Notes under the pieces: model-generated | What the model was told of the DNA's origin: nothing | Seen by the model: the letters and a program-made list of their open reading frames with translations, nothing else | Databases searched by the model: none | Made by a program: the position numbers and the translations under genes | Assembly (NCBI RefSeq): GCF_034661295.1 | Contig: NZ_CP141062.1 | Span: 682,001-746,000, forward strand | Source: Faecalibacter sp. LW9 | GTDB taxonomy: Bacteria > Bacteroidota > Bacteroidia > Flavobacteriales > Weeksellaceae | Direction: 5' to 3' | DNA: 64,000 bases | Shown here: positions 33,205 through 44,080 of the stretch, one piece after another | Numbering within the stretch: the stretch's first letter is position 1 | Layout of the letters: every line of letters begins with the position of its first letter

Positions 33205-34575
33205 TTATAAAGCATTTACCAAATCCGCAAAAGCCACTTCGAATTGCTCTCCCGTAACCATATCTTTTACGGTTGCTTTTTGCTCTTGGATTTCTTTTTC
33301 GCCTAATAAAATGACTTTCTTAATTCCTTTTTTGTCCGCGTACCCCATCTGCTTTTTCATTTTTGCATCATCGGGATACACTTCTGTATTAATCCCTTGT
33401 AAACGCAATTGTTTCACCAATTTCATCGCCTCAGCCACCTCTTTGTTTCCAAAGTTGATGAATAACGCTTGAATATTCGTTGAATCTTCTAACGCAGGGA
33501 ATAAATTATTATCTTCTAACACTAAGTAGATACGGTCTAATCCAAAAGAGATTCCAACTCCTGAAATATCTTTTAAACCAAAAATTCCTGTTAAATCGTC
33601 GTAACGACCACCTCCACCAATCGATGAAGTAAATTCTCCAATCTTCGCTTTAACTTCGTAAATAGCTCCTGTATAGTAATCTAAACCACGTGCTAACGTT
33701 AAGTTTAAGATTAAATCTGCTGATTGTAAACCGATATTTTCCGTTTGTTCAAAAACAAATTCTAATTCTTCGATTCCTTTTAACCCCGTTTCAGATGTTG
33801 CTAAAATTTCTTTTAATTGAGCAAATTGCGATTTGTAATCTCCATTCATTGAGAATAATGGTGATAAAATCGTAATGGCTTCTTCTGAAATTCCTTTTCC
33901 GCGCATTTCCTCTTTTACCGCTTCTTCCCCAATTTTATCCAACTTATCTAAAGCGACAGTAAAATCAATTAATTGAGCTGAAATATCTGCCACTTCCGCT
34001 AAACCTGATAAGATTTTACGGTTATTGATATGGATTTCGACAGGCGCATTTAATTGGGTAAAAACGGAATCGTATAATTGGACAAAATCCACTTCTTGTA
34101 ATAACGAATTCGATCCAACCACATCGGCATCACATTGGTAAAACTCACGGAAACGACCTTTTTGAGGACGGTCTGCACGCCATACGGGTTGAATTTGGTA
34201 ACGTTTAAATGGGAATATGATTTCGTTTTGGTGCTGCACCACGTAACGGGCAAAAGGTACCGTTAAATCGTAACGTAATGCTTTCTCCGAAATATGAGGA
34301 ATTAGTTTTTGACTGTTTCTGTCCGCTAATAATTGTTCGTCTACTTTTCCTAAATAATCTCCAGAATTTAAAATCTTAAAGATTAAACGATCACCTTCTT
34401 CTCCGTATTTACCTGTTAAAGTTGATAAATTTTCGAATGAAGGAGTTTCGATGGGTGAGAAACCAAATAAAACAAATTGCTTCTTAATGGTATTGATAAT
34501 ATATTGACGGCGATTCACTTCTAAAGGAGAAAAATCTCTTGTTCCTTTTGGAATCGATGGTTTTTGAACTGCCAT
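33205..34575 (-). CDS. hisS: Histidyl-tRNA synthetase
   Basis: 456 residues. Class II synthetase: [19 protein letters not shown] at the start, motif 2 (FRREFYQCD type, here [14 protein letters not shown]), the HisRS signature [15 protein letters not shown], the GGGGRYDDL loop, motif 3 [12 protein letters not shown], and a C-terminal anticodon-binding domain. All essentials are present. Confidence 0.97.
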   Translation of the reverse strand: MAVQKPSIPKGTRDFSPLEVNRRQYIINTIKKQFVLFGFSPIETPSFENLSTLTGKYGEEGDRLIFKILNSGDYLGKVDEQLLADRNSQKLIPHISEKALRYDLTVPFARYVVQHQNEIIFPFKRYQIQPVWRADRPQKGRFREFYQCDADVVGSNSLLQEVDFVQLYDSVFTQLNAPVEIHINNRKILSGLAEVADISAQLIDFTVALDKLDKIGEEAVKEEMRGKGISEEAITILSPLFSMNGDYKSQFAQLKEILATSETGLKGIEELEFVFEQTENIGLQSADLILNLTLARGLDYYTGAIYEVKAKIGEFTSSIGGGGRYDDLTGIFGLKDISGVGISFGLDRIYLVLEDNNLFPALEDSTNIQALFINFGNKEVAEAMKLVKQLRLQGINTEVYPDDAKMKKQMGYADKKGIKKVILLGEKEIQEQKATVKDMVTGEQFEVAFADLVNAL

Positions 34576-34602
34576 TTCTTAATGTATTCTGTATTAAAGG
34601 TG

Positions 34603-34610
34603 CAAAAATA
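34603..34610 (-). promoter_or_regulatory. -7 promoter box TATTTTTG for hisS
   Basis: Minus-strand TATTTTTG, 27 bases upstream of the hisS ATG. Confidence 0.55.
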
Positions 34611-34762
34611 CATCATTTTACTGATTTAAAAGACAACTTTTTACCACTTAACGTTTCGTTATTTCAGGATTCAAACGGATAGGGTTTCTTTTTCATGAAT
34701 TTTCAAATAAAATTAACACTCCATTCATTATCAATTATTTAAATTTAATAAAAAACTTTTGC

Positions 34763-35248
34763 ATGAAAAATATCCCTCGCCGAGTAGTCACAGGAATAAA
34801 GAATGGTCAATCGGTCATCATAGAAGATCAAATCGCCCAAAATGTCGTCGACCATTTCCATGGGCTATACATCTCTGATTTATGGAATACCACTCAAATG
34901 CCAGCCAGTTTAGATGATGAAGTGGAAATTCCGAATACAGGAATTCCTCAAACACCTAAAAATGGGACCTATTTACGATATGTTTGTATTCCTCCCGATA
35001 TAGAACTGGGGATTGAAGAAGAAATTGGCCATCCTCATCCCTTAATGCATCAAACCCAAACATTGGATTATGTGGTTATTCTGTCCGGTGAAATATATCT
35101 TGTGATGGAAGAAGGTGAAACATTATTGCAAGCGGGAGATGTAGTGATTCAACGAGGTACAAATCATGCGTGGAGTAACCGATCAAATGAAAATTGCATT
35201 CAACTTGCAGTATTGATTGACGCCTCCAATGATGAGAAAATGTTGTAA
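34763..35248 (+). CDS. Cupin-domain protein
   Basis: 161 residues, cytosolic. The C-terminal half is a single cupin barrel (TLDYVVILSGEIYLVMEEGETLLQAGDVVIQRGTNHAWSN cut short here in meaning: motif 1 with LDYVVILSGE, motif 2 with GDVVIQRGTNHAW). Several His residues before the first motif (HPHPLMHQTQ) may bind metal. Activity unknown. The stop codon lies inside the recF promoter box. Confidence 0.85.
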   Translation: MKNIPRRVVTGIKNGQSVIIEDQIAQNVVDHFHGLYISDLWNTTQMPASLDDEVEIPNTGIPQTPKNGTYLRYVCIPPDIELGIEEEIGHPHPLMHQTQTLDYVVILSGEIYLVMEEGETLLQAGDVVIQRGTNHAWSNRSNENCIQLAVLIDASNDEKML

Positions 35249-35253
35249 TTTTG
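35246..35253 (+). promoter_or_regulatory. -7 promoter box TAATTTTG, 4 bases before the recF start
   Basis: TAATTTTG overlaps the cupin stop codon and ends 4 bases before the recF ATG, so a transcript made here would have almost no leader. Confidence 0.45.
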
Positions 35254-35257
35254 CATC

Positions 35258-36337
35258 ATGTATTTAAAAGAACTTAAAGCACGCCAATTCAAAAATTTTG
35301 ATGAGAAAGATTTAGAATTTTCACCAAAAATTAATGCATTTGTAGGACAAAATGGAAAAGGAAAAACCAATATTTTGGATGCCATCCATTACTTAGCTTT
35401 AAGTAAATCCTATCTGAATCATTCGGATGCGATGAACATCCAATTTGAGTGCGATTATTTTACCTTAGAAGGTATTTTTGAGAAAAATGAGAAGGAAGAC
35501 ATTATTTTCTGTTTGGTTCGTTCAGGTCAAGCCAAACAACTCAAACGCAATTCAAAAGCATACGATCGTATTTCGGAACACATCGGACAGTATCCTTTGG
35601 TGATGATTTCGCCTTATGACAGTGATCTAATCAAAGAAGGGAGCGAAGTCCGTCGCAAATTCTTAGACAACATCATTTCCCAATCCAACAAACATTATTT
35701 AGCGGATTTAATGCGCTATAATAAAGTGTTGGTTCAACGCAATACTCTATTAAAATACTTCGCAGCGAATAATACGTTTGATGCCACGACATTAGAGATT
35801 TATGATGAAGAATTGATTCATTTAGGAAAAAAAATTCATGAAGTTCGTCAAGCTTTTGTCAAAGAATTTTTAGAAGCTTTTTTAAAATATTATGATGAAA
35901 TTTCGGAAGGTCGTGAAAAAGTAAACATCGAATATGTTTCTCAATTAAACAATGCTTCATTTGAAACCGTTTTAAAAGAGGCTTTATGGAAGGATCGTGC
36001 AGCACAATATTCCACAGCTGGGATTCATAAAGATGATTTATTATTTACCATTACAAATTATCCCATTAAAAAATTTGGATCACAAGGCCAACAGAAATCC
36101 TATCTTATCGCTTTAAAATTAGCGCAATTGGAAGTCATCAAGGCCGCCCAACACATTACCCCAATTTTGTTGTTGGATGATATTTTTGATAAATTGGATG
36201 AACATCGTGTGACCCAGTTGATCAAATTAGTAAACGAAGAACGATTTGGTCAAATTTTCATTACCGATACACATTCAGACCGTACGGAAAACATCATCAA
36301 ACAAATCAATTCCGAAAGTAAAGTCTTTCGCTTATAA
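35258..36337 (+). CDS. recF: DNA replication/repair protein RecF
   Basis: 359 residues. Walker A GQNGKGKT at 30-37, the RecF-specific FLDNIISQSN segment, the ABC-type signature FGSQGQQKS and Walker B ILLLDDIFDKLDEHR are all visible. RecF binds DNA with RecR and loads RecA at gaps. The DUF721 gene follows after 2 bases, a common Bacteroidota arrangement. Confidence 0.96.
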   Translation: MYLKELKARQFKNFDEKDLEFSPKINAFVGQNGKGKTNILDAIHYLALSKSYLNHSDAMNIQFECDYFTLEGIFEKNEKEDIIFCLVRSGQAKQLKRNSKAYDRISEHIGQYPLVMISPYDSDLIKEGSEVRRKFLDNIISQSNKHYLADLMRYNKVLVQRNTLLKYFAANNTFDATTLEIYDEELIHLGKKIHEVRQAFVKEFLEAFLKYYDEISEGREKVNIEYVSQLNNASFETVLKEALWKDRAAQYSTAGIHKDDLLFTITNYPIKKFGSQGQQKSYLIALKLAQLEVIKAAQHITPILLLDDIFDKLDEHRVTQLIKLVNEERFGQIFITDTHSDRTENIIKQINSESKVFRL

Positions 36338-36339
36338 AC

Positions 36340-36642
36340 ATGAAGAAGAATTACAAAAGACAAAATACTCAATCGATTGGAGAAGCTTTTGGCTACTTTA
36401 TGAAAGCCAATGGGAAAGAAGAATTGATGTGGGAAGTAAAAGCTGAAGAAGCTTGGCACACGGTGATGGGCAAATTCTTTGAAAAATATACCGATCGTGT
36501 AGAAGTGAGACAACGTGTTCTTTATGTGAAAATCAATTCACCAGCAATGCGTCAAGAATTGATGTATGGAAAATCAAAAATCATTGCCAATATTAATGAA
36601 GAAATCAAAAAAGATTTTTTGATGGACGTTAAAATTTACTAA
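36340..36642 (+). CDS. DUF721/DciA-like protein
   Basis: 100 residues. The pattern IGEAFGYFMKANG, EEAWHTVMGKFFEKYT, LYVKINSPAMRQELMYGKSKI matches DUF721, the family of the helicase operator DciA that helps load DnaB in bacteria lacking DnaC. Position right after recF (2-base gap) fits. A direct helicase role is inferred from the family. Confidence 0.87.
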   Translation: MKKNYKRQNTQSIGEAFGYFMKANGKEELMWEVKAEEAWHTVMGKFFEKYTDRVEVRQRVLYVKINSPAMRQELMYGKSKIIANINEEIKKDFLMDVKIY

Positions 36643-36644
36643 GC

Positions 36645-37604
36645 ATGCCCTTGATTGAACATTCGGCTTATGAAGCCAAAGGATTTTGGCGAAAAAATTC
36701 GCATTTATCGACGATTTTAGGTACACGCTATAAGAAATATCCTGTTCCTCAGTATACTCGAGAAAAAATTTCAACCGATGATGGTGACTTTCTGAATTTG
36801 GATTGGCGATTCCAAGACAACAAAAAGAAATTAGCCATACTTTTTCATGGATTAGAAGGAGACTCTAAACGCACCTATCTCAACACCTGTTCGGATTATT
36901 TCTTTGAAAAAGGGTATAATATTTTAGCATGGAATCATCGCAGTTGTGGAGGAGAAATGAACCAAACCATCCGTCTGTACCATCATGGGGTGACCGATGA
37001 TGTGCATCGCGTCATGGTAAAAGCCATCGCTGAAGGTTACGAATCCATCTATCTTATTGGATATTCGATGGGTGGAGCATTAATTGTAAATTATTTAGGC
37101 GAATACGAGACGCATCACTCTCTAAAAGCTGCAGCGGTATTCTCAATTCCAATTTCACTTAAATCGTGTTCAGATACCTTAAAGGTATTTCCCAATACCA
37201 TTTATTTGAACAATTTTAAAAAGACGCTGATCCCAAAATTTAAGGCCAAATCCAAACAATATCCTGGACAAGTAAATGAAGCGATGTTGGCAAATATTAA
37301 ATCGTTTGATGAAATTGATGCTTACTATACTGCCCCTTTACATGGCTATGCATCGAAAGAAGATTATTACCATAAAGCAAGTCCTGCTACGGTATTGGAT
37401 CAGGTAAAAGTTCCAACATTAATCGTCAATGCCGCTAATGATCCTTTTTTAGGAGAAGAGTGTTATCCAAAGGAACGTTTCAAAAATTACAACCATATTT
37501 ATTTTGAAGTTCCAAAGTATGGAGGACATTGTGCTTTTCCTTTAAAAAATACCCTTCATTCTTGGGCTGAAATTCGAGCCTATGAGTTTTTGAAAGCGTA
37601 TTAA
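36645..37604 (+). CDS. YheT-like alpha/beta hydrolase
   Basis: 319 residues. Oxyanion region LFHGLEGDSKRTYL, nucleophile elbow GYSMGGALIV (Ser), Asp in NAANDPFLG, and a late His in GGHCAFP. These match the YheT/EMB8 group of esterases. Third gene of the recF run (2-base gap), ended by a terminator. Confidence 0.88.
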   Translation: MPLIEHSAYEAKGFWRKNSHLSTILGTRYKKYPVPQYTREKISTDDGDFLNLDWRFQDNKKKLAILFHGLEGDSKRTYLNTCSDYFFEKGYNILAWNHRSCGGEMNQTIRLYHHGVTDDVHRVMVKAIAEGYESIYLIGYSMGGALIVNYLGEYETHHSLKAAAVFSIPISLKSCSDTLKVFPNTIYLNNFKKTLIPKFKAKSKQYPGQVNEAMLANIKSFDEIDAYYTAPLHGYASKEDYYHKASPATVLDQVKVPTLIVNAANDPFLGEECYPKERFKNYNHIYFEVPKYGGHCAFPLKNTLHSWAEIRAYEFLKAY

Positions 37605-37626
37605 AAAAATAAATTACTATAAAAAT

Positions 37627-37656
37627 AAAAATCCCCTCAAATGAGGGGATTTTTTT
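37627..37656. terminator. Bidirectional terminator
   Basis: ATCCCCTCA / TGAGGGGAT stem with flanking A and T runs between two converging genes. Confidence 0.93.
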
Positions 37657-37678
37657 ATTGTTTAAAATCGTTCTATGA

Positions 37679-39148
37679 TTAGAATGGATTTTGGTTTGTA
37701 ATATTACCGTTGGTATTAATCTCAGCTTGAGGGATTTGGAAAATAAATTTCGCAGATCCAGCCTCATAATTATGAGGATTACCTAAAGATGTATGATTAG
37801 AACCTTCATAATTTCTTAATAATGGAATATTATTACGTTTCATATCGAAGAACTCTAAACCTTCACCCCACATCTCAATACGTTTATTAATACGAATCTC
37901 ATCTAATAATGCTTGACCAGAGTTTGTCGATAATGTATATTCTGGATTACGCGTTGACATAATTTCGAATAATACTTGTTTAGCTTGAGCTTCGCTTCCT
38001 GATAATGCTAATGCTTCTGCTTCATTAAAATAGAACTCAGCAACACGCATAAATACATAATCTCCATAGAAGAATGTTTTATCACTGAATTTTAAGTTAG
38101 CATACTTAGGAATTTCATATCCGTTAATTTCTGTATCTTCAGAAGCAAACCATGCTTTACGATAATCTGAATCAGGAATTTGATCGTATAATCGTTTGTC
38201 GATTTTTCTAATTTGACCTAATAATCCTGCATATCCAGCATTCGTGTTATCCATCATTGAGAAGAAAGATGCATATACTGCTGTTGTAGCAACAGTGATA
38301 TCTGCTCCCCACATGTATTCTGAATTTGCTGAAGCATCTTTTACATCTGAGAAACCTGCAGCTAAACCATCACGTCCCATTAATGCATACCCTTGTCTAG
38401 CTAAGTTAGAGTATTGTGCTGCTTTTGTATAATCTCCTTTTGTTAAGTAAAAACGAGATAAGAAACCAGCGACTACATTTTGATTAATATCAGAAATATA
38501 TGATTGAGAAGGTGTTAAATAGTTGTAAGACTCTAATAAATCTCTCTCAATGTACGCCATAATTTGGCTTGTTGGTACACGGCTTGAATCGTATACACCA
38601 TTTGCTTCATAGTATGGAATACCTTCTTCACCATTCGCATAAATTCTTACTAAATCAAAATAAGAGTTTGCACGTAAAGCTTTCGCTCTTGCAACTAATT
38701 GTTTACCAGAATCGTTATCTGCGATTGGAGATGCCTCAATTCTTTTAATCACATCATTCATATTATAAATTACTTTATAATAGAATTTCCAAACCATTTG
38801 GTTTCTAGTATTAGATACCTGACGAGCTGTATAGTTATAATAATTAACAAACCACTGATTAGATTCCATCACAAGGTCATTTCCCATGTGATCTAATCCT
38901 AATTTAATAGACATGTAACCGAAATCATCATGAGCACCCGCTCCATTCGTATTAAATTCCATTAAATATTTATTATTCCCTTGTAAAGCACCGTCAAAAA
39001 TTACGTATGCTTGCTCAGGATTTTGAAGTAACAAATCATTCATTTGATCTGTTGAAACCTCATCTCCAGGTCCTTTCGTTAAATAATCTTCAGAACAACT
39101 AGAGAATAATGCACAAGCTGCAAAAGCTGTTAAAATATATTTTTTCAT
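37679..39148 (-). CDS. SusD/RagB-family nutrient-binding lipoprotein (locus 1)
   Basis: 489 residues with a lipoprotein signal (AACALFSSCSEDYL). SusD features: the Nter WYYKVIYNMNDVI-type segment (KFYYKVIYNMNDVIKRIEAS), ARAKALRANSYFDLVRIYA, MRVAEFYFNEAEALAL and RINKRIEMWGEGLEFFDMKRN. It caps the SusC porin on the outer surface and binds the substrate. It ends near a terminator and follows its susC partner by 11 bases. No carbohydrate enzyme is encoded nearby, so the substrate is open. Confidence 0.93.
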   Translation of the reverse strand: MKKYILTAFAACALFSSCSEDYLTKGPGDEVSTDQMNDLLLQNPEQAYVIFDGALQGNNKYLMEFNTNGAGAHDDFGYMSIKLGLDHMGNDLVMESNQWFVNYYNYTARQVSNTRNQMVWKFYYKVIYNMNDVIKRIEASPIADNDSGKQLVARAKALRANSYFDLVRIYANGEEGIPYYEANGVYDSSRVPTSQIMAYIERDLLESYNYLTPSQSYISDINQNVVAGFLSRFYLTKGDYTKAAQYSNLARQGYALMGRDGLAAGFSDVKDASANSEYMWGADITVATTAVYASFFSMMDNTNAGYAGLLGQIRKIDKRLYDQIPDSDYRKAWFASEDTEINGYEIPKYANLKFSDKTFFYGDYVFMRVAEFYFNEAEALALSGSEAQAKQVLFEIMSTRNPEYTLSTNSGQALLDEIRINKRIEMWGEGLEFFDMKRNNIPLLRNYEGSNHTSLGNPHNYEAGSAKFIFQIPQAEINTNGNITNQNPF

Positions 39149-39159
39149 TTGTTTAAAAT

Positions 39160-42100
39160 TTAGAAATTAATGTTGATACCTCCAGAAATTGTACGTAATG
39201 GAGAATATTGATTAGATGAAACACCTGTATAACTTAAACGAGGATCATATCCTTGACGTTTAGACCACACAGCAACATTATCTGCTAATGCATAAATTCT
39301 TAAACTCTTAATTCCAATTGGTTCTACTAACTTATTATTGAATGTATAACCAATAGAAATATTTTGTAATGAAATATAGTCTGACTTAATTAAACCTAAT
39401 GTAGAAGTTGAATAGTAGTTTTTACTATTTAATGCTAATACAGTTGGTAAATTAGCTGTTTTATTCGTTTCTGACCAAGTATTCGCATAATCATTGTGGA
39501 ATGTTTGTCCAATACCACCATCGAAGAATGCCATGTACTCAGAATCATAACCCCAACCACCTGCTTGGTAAGCAAAGTTTACGTTTAAGTCAAAACCTTT
39601 ATACGCCATATCAAATCCAAAACCTCCATAGAATTTAGGAACAGCTGATTTTCCTACGCGTTGTAAAGTAGCTTGAGCATAATTTTCAGTAATTGTTTTT
39701 TCACCTGTTCCAGCGTCAACAATATAGAATTGAGCAGCTCCTGTTTCTTGGTTTACACCAGCAAACTCACGTAAATACCAGTCGTATCTAGAATTTCCTT
39801 TTTGGAAAATATAACTTCCTGAAATCATTGTTTCATCTGGTAAAGATGTGATTTCATTCTTTAAGTATGTTCCATTAGCAGAGATATTAAATTGGAAGTT
39901 TTCATTACGAACAACACCAACTCCTAAAGTAACCTCTACCCCTTCATTTTTCATATCACCAATATTTTCAGGGTAAGACGCGAATCCTTCTGATAAATTT
40001 AATGGCTTCATGAATAACATATCTTGAGATTTTCTTAAGAAATATTCTGCTTCAATAGTTAATCTATTATTGAACATTCCTAATTCGAAACCAGCATTAA
40101 AGTTTGCATTGGTTTCCCAAGTGATGTTTTTATTTCCTTTAAACGTTTGTACGTAAGCTAATGGAAAATCTGGATCTGTTTCCATATAAACAGAATATAA
40201 ATCTGTGTATGGGAAATCGTATCCTAAGTTATCATTTCCTTGTTCTCCGTAAGATGCTTTTAATTTTAATTCATTAACAACACTTGAATCTTTTAAGAAA
40301 GCTTCTTGAGAAATACGCCATGCTGCACCAACACCAAAGAATGTTCCCCATCTGTTATCTGGGTGGAAACGAGACGAACCATCACGTCTTACATTCGCAT
40401 TGATGTAATATTTGCTAGCGTAATCATAGTTTAAACGTGCAAAATAACCTTCGATAGCATAAGGAGTACCGTAAGATTGCGCCTCGTTTAATAAAGATGC
40501 ATGATTTACATAAGGACTATTTGCTAACAACATGTTTGTTCTATAAGCATAAACTCCTTCTGTTTTTCGATCTAACGTTTCATGTCCTAATAACACATCA
40601 AAGTTATGATTACCAAATCTTTTCTTATACGTTAATAATTGTTGTTGTGTTAATGCAAAAACACGTCCAGAAGTATTTGATACACGACCTCCAGCTCCAA
40701 CTGCATCACCGTATAATGGAGTATCAACATCTTTATTTAAAGATTGGTTTAATTCCGCTGTAACAGAGTACGTAAAATCTAAACCATCGAAAATGTTAAC
40801 TTTTGCATATCCATTAGCGAACACTTGGTCATATACTGTTTTCTTAATATCATTTAATGCTGTAGCATATGGATTTTGTAAACTTCCGTATGGACGAGTT
40901 GCACCTGTATAAGTATTAGTACCATCATCATAAACTGGGTTACCATTAGCATCTAATACCAATTGACCATTATTATAAGCATGTACTGGATAAATTGGAG
41001 CAATAGCTCTTGTCCAAGAGAAAGGGTTTGAAAATGCTGAAGATCCTTCGAATCCATCAACCGTTTTTCTTGTCATATTTGTATAAGCTACGTTCGCACC
41101 TACAGATAATCGATCGCTGATTTTATTATCAACCTTGATTCTTCCTGTAAATTTCTCAACTCCTGAGTTTACAACGTAACCATCATTTCTATCATAACCA
41201 GCTGAGTAGAAGTATGAAGTTTTGTCTGTAGCACCAGATCCACTAAAGTGTGTTTGAGTAAAGAAACCATCTTTAAATAAGTAATCTTCCCAATCTTCTG
41301 AATATAAAATTGAAGCATTGTTCGCAAACTTACCTGTTGTAGGATCAATTATTGCATTATTTGCAACATTAGTAACATTTCTTCTTAACCCATAAGTAGC
41401 GTTAGAGATTAAGTTAGTGTTAGCCCATGCCATTGAAGCTTCATGACTACCTCCATTATTTCTATAAGTTTCATATAACATTTTGAAGTGATCTTCATAA
41501 TGTTTAGAAGGAGATCTTTGAATATCATATTCTCTAACCCCTCGTGATGCAACCCCAGATTTTAAATTTAAAGTGTAACGATCACCACCTTTTACACCTT
41601 TTTTCGTTGTAATAATAATTACACCATTCGCTCCACGGTTACCGTATAAAGCTGCTGCAGATGCATCTTTCAAGAAAGAGATCGATTCAATATCTTGATT
41701 ATTAATCGCAGAAATATTTCCATTGAATGGAACACCGTCTACTACATATAATGGTGCTGAAGATCCATTAATCGAACCAATACCTCTGAATCGTACTGTA
41801 GGTTCTGAACCTGGCATACCATTATTCGAAATTACTTGTACCCCTGCAATTTTACCTGTCATCCCTTGAACAACATTTGTTGCAGTAACATTTTCAATTT
41901 CTTTCGCTTTAACTTCTCCTACAGATCCTGTTAAAGACTCTTTTGTCTGAGTACCATATGCTGTAACAATAACTTCTTGTAAAGCTACATTCTCGTCAGC
42001 ATACTTAATTACTCCTAAGTTATTTGATGTAACAATAAATTCTTTCCCATTAATTACTAAAACGTCTCCGATTTTAGCATCAATATCAAATTTACCATCC

Positions 42101-42261
42101 TCATCTGTATATACAACTTTATCAGTACCTTTTACAACAACTTCAGCCCCTAATTCAGGAAAGTTGTCCGCGTCGTTAACTACACCTGTAACCTGAGCCA
42201 TTGCTAAACCTCCTAATCCAAGGAAAGCAACAAGACTCAAAGATGTTAATTTTCTCCTCAT
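39160..42261 (-). CDS. SusC/RagA-family TonB-linked outer-membrane protein (locus 1)
   Basis: 1033 residues. Signal peptide (AFLGLGGLAMAQ), a short regulatory beta-domain (to about 100), then the plug with the SusC signatures VIVTAYGTQ, LYVVDGVPFNG, ISFLKDASAAALYGNRGANG and ITTKKG, and a long beta-barrel ending GGININF. It imports a substrate captured by SusD using TonB energy. Its first 100 residues closely match those of the second SusC in this window. Confidence 0.95.
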   Translation of the reverse strand: MRRKLTSLSLVAFLGLGGLAMAQVTGVVNDADNFPELGAEVVVKGTDKVVYTDEDGKFDIDAKIGDVLVINGKEFIVTSNNLGVIKYADENVALQEVIVTAYGTQTKESLTGSVGEVKAKEIENVTATNVVQGMTGKIAGVQVISNNGMPGSEPTVRFRGIGSINGSSAPLYVVDGVPFNGNISAINNQDIESISFLKDASAAALYGNRGANGVIIITTKKGVKGGDRYTLNLKSGVASRGVREYDIQRSPSKHYEDHFKMLYETYRNNGGSHEASMAWANTNLISNATYGLRRNVTNVANNAIIDPTTGKFANNASILYSEDWEDYLFKDGFFTQTHFSGSGATDKTSYFYSAGYDRNDGYVVNSGVEKFTGRIKVDNKISDRLSVGANVAYTNMTRKTVDGFEGSSAFSNPFSWTRAIAPIYPVHAYNNGQLVLDANGNPVYDDGTNTYTGATRPYGSLQNPYATALNDIKKTVYDQVFANGYAKVNIFDGLDFTYSVTAELNQSLNKDVDTPLYGDAVGAGGRVSNTSGRVFALTQQQLLTYKKRFGNHNFDVLLGHETLDRKTEGVYAYRTNMLLANSPYVNHASLLNEAQSYGTPYAIEGYFARLNYDYASKYYINANVRRDGSSRFHPDNRWGTFFGVGAAWRISQEAFLKDSSVVNELKLKASYGEQGNDNLGYDFPYTDLYSVYMETDPDFPLAYVQTFKGNKNITWETNANFNAGFELGMFNNRLTIEAEYFLRKSQDMLFMKPLNLSEGFASYPENIGDMKNEGVEVTLGVGVVRNENFQFNISANGTYLKNEITSLPDETMISGSYIFQKGNSRYDWYLREFAGVNQETGAAQFYIVDAGTGEKTITENYAQATLQRVGKSAVPKFYGGFGFDMAYKGFDLNVNFAYQAGGWGYDSEYMAFFDGGIGQTFHNDYANTWSETNKTANLPTVLALNSKNYYSTSTLGLIKSDYISLQNISIGYTFNNKLVEPIGIKSLRIYALADNVAVWSKRQGYDPRLSYTGVSSNQYSPLRTISGGININF

Positions 42262-42597
42262 AGTCTAATTTTTATAACATTTAGTACAAAACTGTAACAT
42301 TTTTTTAAGATATACAACTAGTTATAATATTTTTTTTAAATTTTCAGCTTTTTAACATAAAATCATTAGATTTATAGAATATATAATAAAATACCCGCAT
42401 ATTTATCTTATTTACATAATTCAAACTATATTATTTCGCATTAACCATATAAAAATACCCTTTTCAAGCCCTTTTATGGCTTATTAAACATTTAGTTTTA
42501 ATTAATAAAATTCTAATAAATATAAATTTTTAAGAATAATACTCACCAAAAGGGCTGTTTTATAAACTTTTATATTAATCACAGCAAATTATTAAAT
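42262..42597. other. AT-rich region upstream of susC locus 1
   Basis: About 336 bases without a credible ORF on either strand. A near-match -7 box (CAGTTTTG on the minus strand at 42287-42294) could serve susC. No repeat, tRNA or strong hairpin was found in the rest. Confidence 0.5.
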
Positions 42598-42625
42598 AAA
42601 AAAGAGAGCCAAAGCTCTCTTTTTT
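42598..42625 (-). terminator. Terminator after the DUF5689 gene
   Basis: AGAGAGC / GCTCTCT stem with a CAAA loop and flanking A/T runs. Confidence 0.9.
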
Positions 42626-42646
42626 CAATTTTTATTGGTGTTCTGA

Positions 42647-44047
42647 TTATTCAATCGTGATATTATCAATTAATAAGTTATAATCTGCATTATTTCCGAC
42701 ACGGAAAGCAATAAAATTCCCTGAAGCATTAGTTGTATTAACATCTGTTAATCCTTCCAAATCTAATTGAACTAATTTCCACTCACCATTTGTATTAATC
42801 GTACCAGTATAACTGTTATTACCTCCATTGTTCTCTGTAACCAATTTGTTATCTGTTAATGCTCCAACATTAAAAGAGTAAAATAACTGATTATTACTAG
42901 CATCTAAAGTATTTCTATATATATAAATATTTAACGATTTAGCAGCTGTGCCTTTTACCCAGAAATGTAATTTCGTTGGATTGGCTGGTAAATCTGTAGC
43001 TGTAGGACGAGTCGTAAAAACAAATCCATTTTGAGATCTTTGACCATCTAATAATAAAGCTCCTGAACCATCAATACCTTGTCCTGCTGCTTCTCTCACC
43101 ATAGGATCATATGCAAAGTTATTCGCACTTGCTAAGAAATCAGCCCAGTTATTGAAATCCGCTCCTAAGAATGGAAATTTCGCTGCAGTAGTTGGTAATT
43201 CAGCTTGACCTGGTTCAAAACGAGGTTGATCAAATTTAACATCATTTAAATCACGAATGTATAATTGGTAACTAGAGTTATAAATAGATACCACAACAGT
43301 AATTTCACCAGATTTTGTTGGTAAATTTTCGCCTGCAAAAGATGCATATCCACTGTTACGTAAATCTACATATTTACCTTTTCTGTCAACTAACTTACGG
43401 TTTACTGTAGTTAATCCTACTGCATCACCATACGTTACATCTTCAGTTGGGTTAGCAAACTGTACATTTTTAATGGTAACTAATGTGTTAATATTTTCTG
43501 GCTTTAGAGCTTCTGCAATTGTATTAACAACTTTTGGCGCTAAAGGTTCTACTGATTCACATGTTTTCTTAACATTAGAAGTAGCTAATGCTGACGGCAT
43601 ACGTCCTACACGTGTTTCACCATTTTGTACATAAGTTGTACCTAATTTGATAACTCCTCTGTCATAACCTGCAACTAATCCGTTTAACTGAACTTGAATC
43701 TTAGATCCTAATGGATATTGCGTGTATAAAGAGTTTGCATCAATCTCGATCTGAATTCCATTTCCTGTTGGATTTGTTGGGTGATCTTGAATAGAAATTG
43801 TTTTAAAGAAATTTCCTGTTTCGTCACTAGAAATAACATACCCTTCTAAAACTGCATTCTCAGTGTAGTATACTAAAGCATTTTCCTCGTTAACTTGAGC
43901 TACTAATTGAGGAATTGTCATTGTAGTTGTTAAACCTGTACAATCCATCGGCGGAATCGAGTAATCATCGTCCTGCACACAAGATTGTGTAAAAAATAAT
44001 CCACCCGTTAAGGCAAGAACTAGAGATATTTTATTGAATTTATTCAT
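42647..44047 (-). CDS. DUF5689 lipoprotein
   Basis: 466 residues with a lipoprotein signal (FFTQSCVQDD, Cys23). The N-terminal two thirds matches the DUF5689 family (LEGYVISSDETGNFFKTISIQD, GSKIQVQLNGLVAGYD, YVDLRNSGYASFAGENLPT), a fold with OB-like strands often found beside extracellular nucleases. The C-terminal ~170 residues (DFNNWADFLA, LHFWVKGTAAKSLNIYIYRN, LLIDNITIE) looks like a jelly-roll binding domain. It follows the TonB receptor by 33 bases and is probably its surface substrate-binding partner. Confidence 0.82.
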   Translation of the reverse strand: MNKFNKISLVLALTGGLFFTQSCVQDDDYSIPPMDCTGLTTTMTIPQLVAQVNEENALVYYTENAVLEGYVISSDETGNFFKTISIQDHPTNPTGNGIQIEIDANSLYTQYPLGSKIQVQLNGLVAGYDRGVIKLGTTYVQNGETRVGRMPSALATSNVKKTCESVEPLAPKVVNTIAEALKPENINTLVTIKNVQFANPTEDVTYGDAVGLTTVNRKLVDRKGKYVDLRNSGYASFAGENLPTKSGEITVVVSIYNSSYQLYIRDLNDVKFDQPRFEPGQAELPTTAAKFPFLGADFNNWADFLASANNFAYDPMVREAAGQGIDGSGALLLDGQRSQNGFVFTTRPTATDLPANPTKLHFWVKGTAAKSLNIYIYRNTLDASNNQLFYSFNVGALTDNKLVTENNGGNNSYTGTINTNGEWKLVQLDLEGLTDVNTTNASGNFIAFRVGNNADYNLLIDNITIE

Positions 44048-44080
44048 TTTTATATTTTTTTAATCGTAAATAATACCTAA